Positions 1-12,000 of a stretch of 26,579 nt of DNA are shown one piece after another. Source of the stretch: Leishmania mexicana MHOM/GT/2001/U1103 (taxonomy: Eukaryota > Euglenozoa > Kinetoplastea > Trypanosomatida > Trypanosomatidae); the NCBI RefSeq assembly GCF_000234665.1, contig NC_018318.1, positions 442,694-469,272 on the forward strand. Direction: 5' to 3'. Under the pieces are notes generated by a model. That model saw only the letters and a program-made list of their open reading frames with translations. It did no database searches and was not told the DNA's origin. A program made the position numbers and the translations under genes. Numbering within the stretch: the stretch's first letter is position 1; every line of letters starts with the position of its first letter.

Positions 1-3000
1 CCAGCTGGAGGCCACGGATGCTGCGAAGGCGGCTGTGGAGCAGGACCGCGAGAGCACCAAGGCCACATTGGAGAAGCGGCTTCAGGAATCCGAGGCACGC
101 GCCGCGGAGCTGACTGCCCAGCTGGAGGCCACGGATGCTGCGAAGACCGCCGTGGAGCAGGACCGCGAGAGCACCAAGGCCGCATTGGAGAAGCGGCTCC
201 AGGAATCCGAGGCACGCGCCGCGAAGCTGACTGCCCAGCTGGAGGCCACGGATGCTGCGAAGACCGCCGTGGAGCAGGACCGCGAGAGCACCAAGGCCAC
301 ATTGGAGAAGCGGCTCCAGGAATCCGAGGCACGCGCCGCGGAGCTGACTGCCCAGCTGGAGGCCACGGATGCTGCGAAGACCGCCGTGGAGCAGGACCGC
401 GAGAGCACCAAGGCCACATTGGAGAAGCGGCTCCAGGAATCCGAGGCACGCGCCGCGGAGCTGGCTGCCCAGCTGGAGGCCACGGATGCTGCGAAGACCG
501 CCGTGGAGCAGGACCGCGAGAGCACCAAGGCCACATTGGAGAAGCGGCTTCAGGAATCCGAGGCACGCGCCGCAAAGCTGACTGCCCAGCTGGAGGCCAC
601 GGATGCTGCGAAGGCGGCTGTGGAGCAGGACCGCGAGAGCACCAAGGCCGCATTGGAGAAGCGGCTCCAGGAATCCGAGGCACGCGCCGCGAAGCTGGCT
701 GCCCAGCTGGAGGCCACGGATGCTGCAAAGACCGCCGTGGAGCAGGACCGCGAGAGCACCAAGGCCACATTGGAGAAGCGGCTTCAGGAATCCGAGGCAC
801 GCGCCGCCGAGCTGGCTGCCCAGCTGGAGGCCACGGATGCTGCGAAGACCGCCGTGGAGCAGGACCGCGAGAGCACCAAGGCCACATTGGAGAAGCGGCT
901 TCAGGAATCCGAGGCACGCGCCGCGGAGCTGACTGCCCAGCTGGAGGCCACGGATGCTGCGAAGGCGGCTGTGGAGCAGGACCGCGAGAGCACCAAGGCC
1001 GCATTGGAGAAGCGGCTCCAGGAATCCGAGGCACGCGCCGCGAAGCTGGCTGCCCAGCTGGAGGCCACGGATGCTGCAAAGACCGCCGTGGAGCAGGACC
1101 GCGAGAGCACCAAGGCCACATTGGAGAAGCGGCTTCAGGAATCCGAGGCACGCGCCGCAAAGCTGACTGCCCAGCTGGAGGCCACGGATGCTGCGAAGGC
1201 GGCTGTGGAGCAGGACCGCGAGAGCACCAAGGCCGCATTGGAGAAGCGGCTTCAGGAATCCGAGGCACGCGCCGCGAAGCTGACTGCCCAGCTGGAGGCC
1301 ACGGATGCTGCGAAGGCGGCTGTGGAGCAGGACCGCGAGAGCACCAAGGCCGCATTGGAGAAGCGGCTTCAGGAATCCGAGGCACGCGCCGCGGAGCTGA
1401 CTGCCCAGCTGGAGGCCACGGATGCTGCAAAGACCGCCGTGGAGCAGGACCGCGAGAGCACCAAGGCCACATTGGAGAAGCGGCTTCAGGAATCCGAGGC
1501 ACGCGCCGCAAAGCTGACTGCCCAGCTGGAGGCCACGGATGCTGCGAAGGCGGCTGTGGAGCAGGACCGCGAGAGCACCAAGGCCGCATTGGAGAAGCGG
1601 CTCCAGGAATCCGAGGCACGCGCCGCCGAGCTGGCTGCCCAGCTGGAGGCCACGGATGCTGCGAAGACCGCCGTGGAGCAGGACCGCGAGAGCACCAAGG
1701 CCACATTGGAGAAGCGGCTTCAGGAATCCGAGGCACGCGCCGCGAAGCTGACTGCCCAGCTGGAGGCCACGGATGCTGCGAAGGCGGCTGTGGAGCAGGA
1801 CCGCGAGAGCACCAAGGCCACATTGGAGAAGCGGCATCAGGAATCCGAGGCACGCGCCGCGAAGCTGGCTGCCCAGCTGGAGGCCACGGATGCTGCGAAG
1901 ACCGCCGTGGAGCAGGACCGCGAGAGCACCAAGGCCACATTGGAGAAGCGGCTTCAGGAATCCGAGGCACGCGCCGCAAAGCTGACTGCCCAGCTGGAGG
2001 CCACGGATGCTGCGAAGGCGGCTGTGGAGCAGGACCGCGAGAGCACCAAGGCCGCATTGGAGAAGCGGCTTCAGGAATCCGAGGCACGCGCCGCGAAGCT
2101 GGCTGCCCAGCTGGAGGCCACGGATGCTGCGAAGACCGCCGTGGAGCAGGACCGCGAGAGCACCAAGGCCGCATTGGAGAAGCGGCTCCAGGAATCCGAG
2201 GCACGCGCCGCCGAGCTGGCTGCCCAGCTGGAGGCCACGGATGCTGCGAAGACCGCCGTGGAGCAGGACCGCGAGAGCACCAAGGCCACATTGGAGAAGC
2301 GGCTTCAGGAATCCGAGGCACGCGCCGCCGAGCTGGCTGCCCAGCTGGAGGCCACGGATGCTGCGAAGGCGGCTGTGGAGCAGGACCGCGAGAGCACCAA
2401 GGCCGCATTGGAGAAGCGGCTCCAGGAATCCGAGGCACGCGCCGCGAAGCTGACTGCCCAGCTGGAGGCCACGGATGCTGCGAAGGCGGCTGTGGAGCAG
2501 GACCGCGAGAGCACCAAGGCCGCATTGGAGAAGCGGCTTCAGGAATCCGAGGCACGCGCCGCGGAGCTGACTGCCCAGCTGGAGGCCACGGATGCTGCGA
2601 AGGCGGCTGTGGAGCAGGACCGCGAGAGCACCAAGGCCACATTGGAGAAGCGGCTCCAGGAATCCGAGGCACGCGCCGCGAACCTGGCAGCCCACGCTGG
2701 AGTCCACGGATGCTGCGAAGACCGCCGTGGAGCAGGATCGCGAGAGCACCAAGGCCGCATTGGAGAAGCGGCTCCAGGAATCCGAGGCACGCGCCGCGAA
2801 CCTGCCAGCCCAGCTGGAGTCCACGGATGCTGCGAAGACCGCCGTGGAGCAGGTCCGCGAGAGTATGAGGGCTTCTCTGGAGGCGCGTGCTGCGGAGCTG
2901 TCNNNNNNNNNNNNNNNNNNNNNNNNNNNNNNNNNNNNNNNNNNNNNNNNNNNNNNNNNNNNNNNNNNNNNNNNNNNNNNNNNNNNNNNNNNNNNNNNNN

Positions 3001-6000
3001 NNAGGCACGCGCCGCGAAGCTGGCTGCCCAGCTGGAGGCCACGGATGCTGCGAAGACCGCCGTGGAGCAGGACCGCGAGAGCACCAAGGCCGCATTGGAG
3101 AAGCGGCTTCAGGAATCCGAGGCACGCGCCGCGGAGCTGACTGCCCAGCTGGAGGCCACGGATGCTGCGAAGGCGGCTGTGGAGCAGGACCGCGAGAGCA
3201 CCAAGGCCGCATTGGAGAAGCGGCTTCAGGAATCCGAGGCACGCGCCGCGAAGCTGACTGCCCAGCTGGAGGCCACGGATGCTGCGAAGGCGGCTGTGGA
3301 GCAGGACCGCGAGAGCACCAAGGCCACATTGGAGAAGCGGCATCAGGAATCCGAGGCACGCGCCGCGAAGCTGGCTGCCCAGCTGGAGGCCACGGATGCT
3401 GCGAAGACCGCCGTGGAGCAGGACCGCGAGAGCACCAAGGCCGCATTGGAGAAGCGGCTTCAGGAATCCGAGGCACGCGCCGCGAAGCTGGCTGCCCAGC
3501 TGGAGGCCACGGATGCTGCGAAGACCGCCGTGGAGCAGGACCGCGAGAGCACCAAGGCCACATTGGAGAAGCGGCTTCAGGAATCCGAGGCACGCGCCGC
3601 GGAGCTGACTGCCCAGCTGGAGGCCACGGATGCTGCGAAGGCGGCTGTGGAGCAGGACCGCGAGAGCACCAAGGCCGCATTGGAGAAGCGGCTTCAGGAA
3701 TCCGAGGCACGCGCCGCGGAGCTGACTGCCCAGCTGGAGGCCACGGATGCTGCGAAGACCGCCGTGGAGCAGGACCGCGAGAGCACCAAGGCCGCATTGG
3801 AGAAGCGGCTTCAGGAATCCGAGGCACGCGCCGCGAAGCTGGCTGCCCAGCTGGAGGCCACGGATGCTGCGAAGACCGCCGTGGAGCAGGACCGCGAGAG
3901 CACCAAGGCCGCATTGGAGAAGCGGCTTCAGGAATCCGAGGCACGCGCCGCGAAGCTGGCTGCCCAGCTGGAGGCCACGGATGCTGCGAAGACCGCCGTG
4001 GAGCAGGACCGCGAGAGCACCAAGGCCACATTGGAGAAGCGGCTTCAGGAATCCGAGGCACGCGCCGCGGAGCTGACTGCCCAGCTGGAGGCCACGGATG
4101 CTGCGAAGGCGGCTGTGGAGCAGGACCGCGAGAGCACCAAGGCCACATTGGAGAAGCGGCTCCAGGAATCCGAGGCACGCGCCGCGAAGCTGGCTGCCCA
4201 GCTGGAGGCCACGGATGCTGCGAAGACCGCCGTGGAGCAGGACCGCGAGAGCACCAAGGCCACATTGGAGAAGCGGCTTCAGGAATCCGAGGCACGCGCC
4301 GCGGAGCTGACTGCCCAGCTGGAGGCCACGGATGCTGCGAAGGCGGCTGTGGAGCAGGACCGCGAGAGCACCAAGGCCGCATTGGAGAAGCGGCTCCAGG
4401 AATCCGAGGCACGCGCCGCGAAGCTGGCTGCCCAGCTGGAGGCCACGGATGCTGCAAAGACCGCCGTGGAGCAGGACCGCGAGAGCACCAAGGCCACATT
4501 GGAGAAGCGGCTTCAGGAATCCGAGGCACGCGCCGCGAAGCTGACTGCCCAGCTGGAGGCCACGGATGCTGCGAAGGCGGCTGTGGAGCAGGACCGCGAG
4601 AGCACCAAGGCCACATTGGAGAAGCGGCATCAGGAATCCGAGGCACGCGCCGCGAAGCTGGCTGCCCAGCTGGAGGCCACGGATGCTGCGAAGGCGGCTG
4701 TGGAGCAGGACCGCGAGAGCACCAAGGCCACATTGGAGAAGCGGCTTCAGGAATCCGAGGCACGCGCCGCGAAGCTGACTGCCCAGCTGGAGGCCACGGA
4801 TGCTGCGAAGGCGGCTGTGGAGCAGGACCGCGAGAGCACCAAGGCCACATTGGAGAAGCGGCATCAGGAATCCGAGGCACGCGCCGCGAAGCTGGCTGCC
4901 CAGCTGGAGGCCACGGATGCTGCGAAGGCGGCTGTGGAGCAGGACCGCGAGAGCACCAAGGCCGCATTGGAGAAGCGGCTTCAGGAATCCGAGGCACGCG
5001 CCGCGAAGCTGACTGCCCAGCTGGAGGCCACGGATGCTGCGAAGGCGGCTGTGGAGCAGGACCGCGAGAGCACCAAGGCCGCATTGGAGAAGCGGCTTCA
5101 GGAATCCGAGGCACGCGCCGCGGAGCTGACTGCCCAGCTGGAGGCCACGGATGCTGCGAAGGCGGCTGTGGAGCAGGACCGCGAGAGCACCAAGGCCACA
5201 TTGGAGAAGCGGCTCCAGGAATCCGAGGCACGCGCCGCGAAGCTGGCTGCCCAGCTGGAGGCCACGGATGCTGCGAAGACCGCCGTGGAGCAGGACCGCG
5301 AGAGCACCAAGGCCGCATTGGAGAAGCGGCTCCAGGAATCCGAGGCACGCGCCGCGAAGCTGGCTGCCCAGCTGGAGGCCACGGATGCTGCGAAGACCGC
5401 CGTGGAGCAGGACCGCGAGAGTATGAGGGCTTCTCTGGAGGCGCGTGCTGCGGAGCTGTCTGGTCGATTAAAAACCACTGCTGCTGCGAAGACGTCTGTG
5501 GAGCAGGAGCTGGACCGGACGAGGGTCACCTTGGAGGAGAGGCTACGTATGTCTGAGGTGCGGGCGGCGCAGCTGGGCAGCCAGCTGGAGGCCACGGATG
5601 CTGCGAAGACCGCTGTGGAGCAGGACCGTGATAGGACGAGGGCGGCTCTGGAGGCGCGCGCCGAGGAGCTGGCACGGAAGCTGGAGGCCATTACTGCTGT
5701 GAAGACCTCGGTGGAGCAGGAGCGCGAGAGCACGAGAGCAGCCTTAGAGGAGCGACTTCGAAGTGCTGAGGTTCGTGTTGCTGAGGTGGCGGCGCAGCTG
5801 GAGGCCACTGCTGCTGCGAAGACGGCTGTGGAGCAGGACCGTGATAGGACGAGGGCGGCTCTGGAGGCGCGCGCCGAGGAGCTGGCACGGAAGCTGGAGG
5901 CCATTACTGCTGTGAAGACCTCGGTGGAGCAGGAGCGCGAGAGCACGAGAGCAGCCTTAGAGGAGCGACTTCGAAGTGCTGAGGTTCGTGTTGCTGAGGT

Positions 6001-9000
6001 GGCGGCGCAGCTGGAGGCCACTGCTGCTGCGAAGACGGCTGTGGAGCAGGACCGTGATAGGACGACGGCGGCTTTGGAGGCGCGGGCTGCGGAGCTAGCA
6101 AGCAAGCTGGGGGCCACTGCGGCTGCAAAGGCGTTGATTGAGCAGAACCGCGAGAGTACGCGAGCGATCTTGGAGGAACGGCTTCGGATTGCGGAGGCGC
6201 GAGCTGCGGAGCTGGCTATGGAGCTGGATGCCACTGCTGCTGCGAAGACATTGATGGAGCAGGACCGCGAGAGCACGAGATCAGCCTTGGAGGAGCGACT
6301 TCGGACTGCTGAGGTGCGTGTGGTGGAGCTTGCTAGTCAGTTGGAGGCCACTGCTGCTGCGAAGACGGCTGTGGAGCAGGACCGTGATAGGACGAGGGCG
6401 GCTTTGGAGGCGCGGGCTGCGGAGCTGGCAAGCAAGCTGGAGGCCACTGCTGCTGCGAGGACGTCAGCGGAGCAGGACCGGGAGAGAAAGTGGGCCACCG
6501 TAGAAGAACGACTTCGGGCTGCTGAGGTGCGCGTGGCGGAGCTGGCGAGCCAGCTGGAGGCCACTGCTGCTGCGAAGACGGCTGTGGAGCAGGACCGTGA
6601 TAGGACGAGGGCGGCTTTGGAGGCGCGGGCTGCGGAGCTAGGAAACAAGCTGGAGGCCACTGCTGCTGCGAGGGCGGCTGTCGAGCAGGATCGCGAGAGG
6701 ACGAGAGCGACCTTGGAGGAGCGGTTGCGCGGTGCTGAGGTTCGGGCAGCGGAGCTGGCGGCGCAGCTGGAGGCTTTTGCTGCTGCGAAGACGTCAGCGG
6801 AGCAGGACCGTGCGAACACGAGGGCTGCTCTGGAGGCGCGGGCTGCGGAGCTAGCAAGCAAGCTGGAGGCCACGGATGCTGCGAGGGCGGCAGTGGAGCA
6901 GGATCGGGAGAGGACGAGAGCGACCTTGGAGGAGCGGCTGCGGGGCGCCGAGGCACGCGCTGCGGATCTCGCGCGCAAGCTGGAGGCCAGTACGGCTGCG
7001 AAGACATCGATGGAGAAGAACCGAGAGAGCGCGAGGGCTGCCATGGAGGAGCGGTTACGCGGCGCCGAAGTGCGGGCTGCCGAACTGGCGACCAAGCTAC
7101 AGGTCTCTGCTGCGGCGAAGGCGGCAGTGGAGCAGGACCGCGAGATGATGAGGTCCACATTGGAGAAGCAGCTTCGCGACTCCGAGGCACATGCTGTGGA
7201 GTTGGCACGACAACTGGAGACCACGGTTGGGGCAAAGGCGTTGCTGCAGCAAGATCTTGATAGAATAAAAAGTGCCATGGAGAAGCGGCATCAGGAATCT
7301 GAGGCACGCGCCGCGAAGCTGGCTGCCCAGCTGGAGGCCACGAATGCTGCGAAGACCGCCGTGGAGCAGGACCGCGAGAGCACCAAGGCCGCATTGGAGA
7401 AGCGGCTCCAGGAATCCGAGGCACGCGCCGTGAAGCTGACTGCGCAGCTGGAGGCCACGGATGCTGCGAAGGCGGCTGTGGAGCAGGACCGCGAGAGCAC
7501 CAAGGCCACATTGGAGAAGCGGCTCCAGGAATCCGAGGCACGCGCCGTGAAGCTGACTGCGCAGCTGGAGGCCACGGATGCTGCGAAGGCGGCTGTGGAG
7601 CAGGACCGCGAGAGCACCAAGGCCGCATTGGAGAAGCGGCTCCAGGAATCCGAGGCACGCGCCGTGAAGCTGACTGCCCAGCTGGAGGCCACGGATGCTG
7701 CGAAGGCGGCTGTGGAGCAGGACCGCGAGAGCACCAAGGCCACATTGGAGAAGCGGCTCCAGGAATCCGAGGCACGCGCCGCGGAGCTGGCTGCCCAGCT
7801 GGAGGCCACGAATGCTGCGAAGACCGCCGTGGAGCAGGACCGCGAGAGCACCAAGGCCGCATTGGAGAAGCGGCTCCAGGAATCCGAGGCACGCGCCGTG
7901 AAGCTGACTGCGCAGCTGGAGGCCACGGATGCTGCGAAGGCGGCTGTGGAGCAGGACCGCGAGAGCACCAAGGCCGCATTGGAGAAGCGGCTCCAGGAAT
8001 CCGAGGCACGCGCCGTGAAGCTGACTGCCCAGCTGGAGGCCACGGATGCTGCGAAGGCGGCTGTGGAGCAGGACCGCGAGAGCACCAAGGCCACATTGGA
8101 GAAGCGGCTCCAGGAATCCGAGGCACGCGCCGTGAAGCTGACTGCCCAGCTGGAGGCCACGGATGCTGCGAAGGCGGCTGTGGAGCAGGACCGCGAGAGC
8201 ACCAAGGCCGCATTGGAGAAGCGGCATCAGGAATCTGAGGCACGCGCCGCGAAGCTGGCTGCCCAGCTGGAGGCCACGAATGCTGCGAAGACCGCCGTGG
8301 AGCAGGACCGCGAGAGCACCAAGGCCGCATTGGAGAAGCGGCTCCAGGAATCCGAGGCACGCGCCGTGAAGCTGACTGCGCAGCTGGAGGCCACGGATGC
8401 TGCGAAGGCGGCTGTGGAGCAGGACCGCGAGAGCACCAAGGCCACATTGGAGAAGCGGCTCCAGGAATCCGAGGCACGCGCCGCGAAGCTGGCTGCCCAG
8501 CTGGAGGCCACGGATGCTGCGAAGACCGCCGTGGAGCAGGACCGCGAGAGCACCAAGGCCGCATTGGAGAAGCGGCTCCAGGAATCCGAGGCACGCGCCG
8601 TGAAGCTGACTGCGCAGCTGGAGGCCACGGATGCTGCGAAGGCGGCTGTGGAGCAGGACCGCGAGAGCACCAAGGCCGCATTGGAGAAGCGGCTCCAGGA
8701 ATCCGAGGCACGCGCCGTGAAGCTGACTGCCCAGCTGGAGGCCACGGATGCTGCGAAGGCGGCTGTGGAGCAGGACCGCGAGAGCACCAAGGCCACATTG
8801 GAGAAGCGGCTCCAGGAATCCGAGGCACGCGCCGTGAAGCTGACTGCCCAGCTGGAGGCCACGGATGCTGCGAAGGCGGCTGTGGAGCAGGACCGCGAGA
8901 GCACCAAGGCCGCATTGGAGAAGCGGCATCAGGAATCTGAGGCACGCGCCGCGAAGCTGGCTGCCCAGCTGGAGGCCACGGATGCTGCGAAGACCGCCGT

Positions 9001-12000
9001 GGAGCAGGACCGCGAGAGCACCAAGGCCACATTGGAGAAGCGGCTTCAGGAATCCGAGGCACGCGCCGCGAAGCTGGCTGCCCAGCTGGAGGCCACGAAT
9101 GCTGCGAAGACCGCCGTGGAGCAGGACCGCGAGAGCACCAAGGCCGCATTGGAGAAGCGGCTTCAGGAATCCGAGGCACGCGCCGCGAAGCTGGCTGCCC
9201 AGCTGGAGGCCACGAATGCTGCGAAGACCGCCGTGGAGCAGGACCGCGAGAGCACCAAGGCCGCATTGGAGAAGCGGCTCCAGGAATCCGAGGCACGCGC
9301 CGTGAAGCTGACTGCGCAGCTGGAGGCCACGGATGCTGCGAAGGCGGCTGTGGAGCAGGACCGCGAGAGCACCAAGGCCGCATTGGAGAAGCGGCTCCAG
9401 GAATCCGAGGCACGCGCCGTGAAGCTGACTGCCCAGCTGGAGGCCACGGATGCTGCGAAGGCGGCTGTGGAGCAGGACCGCGAGAGCACCAAGGCCGCAT
9501 TGGAGAAGCGGCTCCAGGAATCCGAGGCACGCGCCGTGAAGCTGGCTGCCCAGCTGGAGGCCACGAATGCTGCGAAGACCGCCGTGGAGCAGGACCGCGA
9601 GAGCACCAAGGCCGCATTGGAGAAGCGGCTCCAGGAATCCGAGGCACGCGCCGTGAAGCTGACTGCGCAGCTGGAGGCCACGGATGCTGCGAAGGCGGCT
9701 GTGGAGCAGGACCGCGAGAGCACCAAGGCCACATTGGAGAAGCGGCTCCAGGAATCCGAGGCACGCGCCGTGAAGCTGACTGCCCAGCTGGAGGCCACGG
9801 ATGCTGCGAAGACCGCCGTGGAGCAGGACCGCGAGAGCACCAAGGCCGCATTGGAGAAGCGGCTCCAGGAATCCGAGGCACGCGCCGTGAAGCTGGCTGC
9901 CCAGCTGGAGGCCACGAATGCTGCGAAGACCGCCGTGGAGCAGGACCGCGAGAGCACCAAGGCCGCATTGGAGAAGCGGCTCCAGGAATCCGAGGCACGC
10001 GCCGTGAAGCTGGCTGCCCAGCTGGAGGCCACGGATGCTGCGAAGACCGCCGTGGAGCAGGACCGCGAGAGCACCAAGGCCACATTGGAGAAGCGGCTTC
10101 AGGAATCCGAGGCACGCGCCGCGAAGCTGACTGCCCAGCTGGAGGCCACGGATGCTGCGAAGACCGCCGTGGAGCAGGACCGCGAGAGCACCAAGGCCGC
10201 ATTGGAGAAGCGGCATCAGGAATCTGAGGCACGCGCCGCGAAGCTGGCTGCCCAGCTGGAGGCCACGAATGCTGCGAAGACCGCCGTGGAGCAGGACCGC
10301 GAGAGCACCAAGGCCGCATTGGAGAAGCGGCATCAGGAATCTGAGGCACGCGCCGCGAAGCTGGCTGCCCAGCTGGAGGCCACGAATGCTGCGAAGACCG
10401 CCGTGGAGCAGGACCGCGAGAGCACCAAGGCCGCATTGGAGAAGCGGCTCCAGGAATCCGAGGCACGCGCCGCGAAGCTGGCTGCCCAGCTGGAGGCCAC
10501 GGATGCTGCGAAGACCGCCGTGGAGCAGGACCGCGAGAGCACCAAGGCCACATTGGAGAAGCGGCTTCAGGAATCCGAGGCACGCGCCGCAAAGCTGACT
10601 GCCCAGCTGGAGGCCACGGATGCTGCGAAGGCGGCTGTGGAGCAGGACCGCGAGAGCACCAAGGCCGCATTGGAGAAGCGGCTTCAGGAATCCGAGGCAC
10701 GCGCCGCGAAGCTGACTGCCCAGCTGGAGGCCACGGATGCTGCGAAGGCGGCTGTGGAGCAGGACCGCGAGAGCACCAAGGCCGCATTGGAGAAGCGGCT
10801 TCAGGAATCCGAGGCACGCGCCGCGGAGCTGACTGCCCAGCTGGAGGCCACGGATGCTGCGAAGGCGGCTGTGGAGCAGGACCGCGAGAGCACCAAGGCC
10901 ACATTGGAGAAGCGGCTCCAGGAATCCGAGGCACGCGCCGCGAAGCTGGCTGCCCAGCTGGAGGCCACGGATGCTGCGAAGACCGCCGTGGAGCAGGACC
11001 GCGAGAGCACCAAGGCCACATTGGAGAAGCGGCTCCAGGAATCCGAGGCACGCGCCGCGAAGCTGACTGCCCAGCTGGAGGCCACGGATGCTGCGAAGGC
11101 GGCTGTGGAGCAGGACCGCGAGAGCACCAAGGCCGCATTGGAGAAGCGGCATCAGGAATCTGAGGCACGCGCCGCGAAGCTGGCTGCCCAGCTGGAGGCC
11201 ACGAATGCTGCGAAGACCGCCGTGGAGCAGGACCGCGAGAGCACCAAGGCCGCATTGGAGAAGCGGCATCAGGAATCTGAGGCACGCGCCGCGAAGCTGG
11301 CTGCCCAGCTGGAGGCCACGAATGCTGCGAAGACCGCCGTGGAGCAGGACCGCGAGAGCACCAAGGCCGCATTGGAGAAGCGGCTCCAGGAATCCGAGGC
11401 ACGCGCCGCAAAGCTGGCTGCCCAGCTGGAGGCCACGGATGCTGCGAAGACCGCCGTGGAGCAGGACCGCGAGAGCACCAAGGCCACATTGGAGAAGCGG
11501 CTTCAGGAATCCGAGGCACGCGCCGCAAAGCTGACTGCCCAGCTGGAGGCCACGGATGCTGCGAAGGCGGCTGTGGAGCAGGACCGCGAGAGCACCAAGG
11601 CCACATTGGAGAAGCGGCTCCAGGAATCCGAGGCACGCGCCGCGAAGCTGGCTGCCCAGCTGGAGGCCACGGATGCTGCGAAGGCGGCTGTGGAGCAGGA
11701 CCGCGAGAGCACCAAGGCCGCATTGGAGAAGCGGCTCCAGGAATCCGAGGCACGCGCCGCAAAGCTGACTGCCCAGCTGGAGGCCACGGATGCTGCGAAG
11801 GCGGCTGTGGAGCAGGACCGCGAGAGCACCAAGGCCGCATTGGAGAAGCGGCTCCAGGAATCCGAGGCACGCGCCGCGAAGCTGACTGCCCAGCTGGAGG
11901 CCACGGATGCTGCGAAGGCGGCTGTGGAGCAGGACCGCGAGAGCACCAAGGCCGCATTGGAGAAGCGGCTCCAGGAATCCGAGGCACGCGCCGCAAAGCT

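Noticed and set aside
2887..5556. Second plus-strand ORF of 889 codons through gap and array 2
   Set aside because: It begins at the gap edge and reads the 117-bp unit in a wrong frame. The true frame is fixed by the diverged block and unique C-terminus, which keep K39-like sequence only in the annotated frame.
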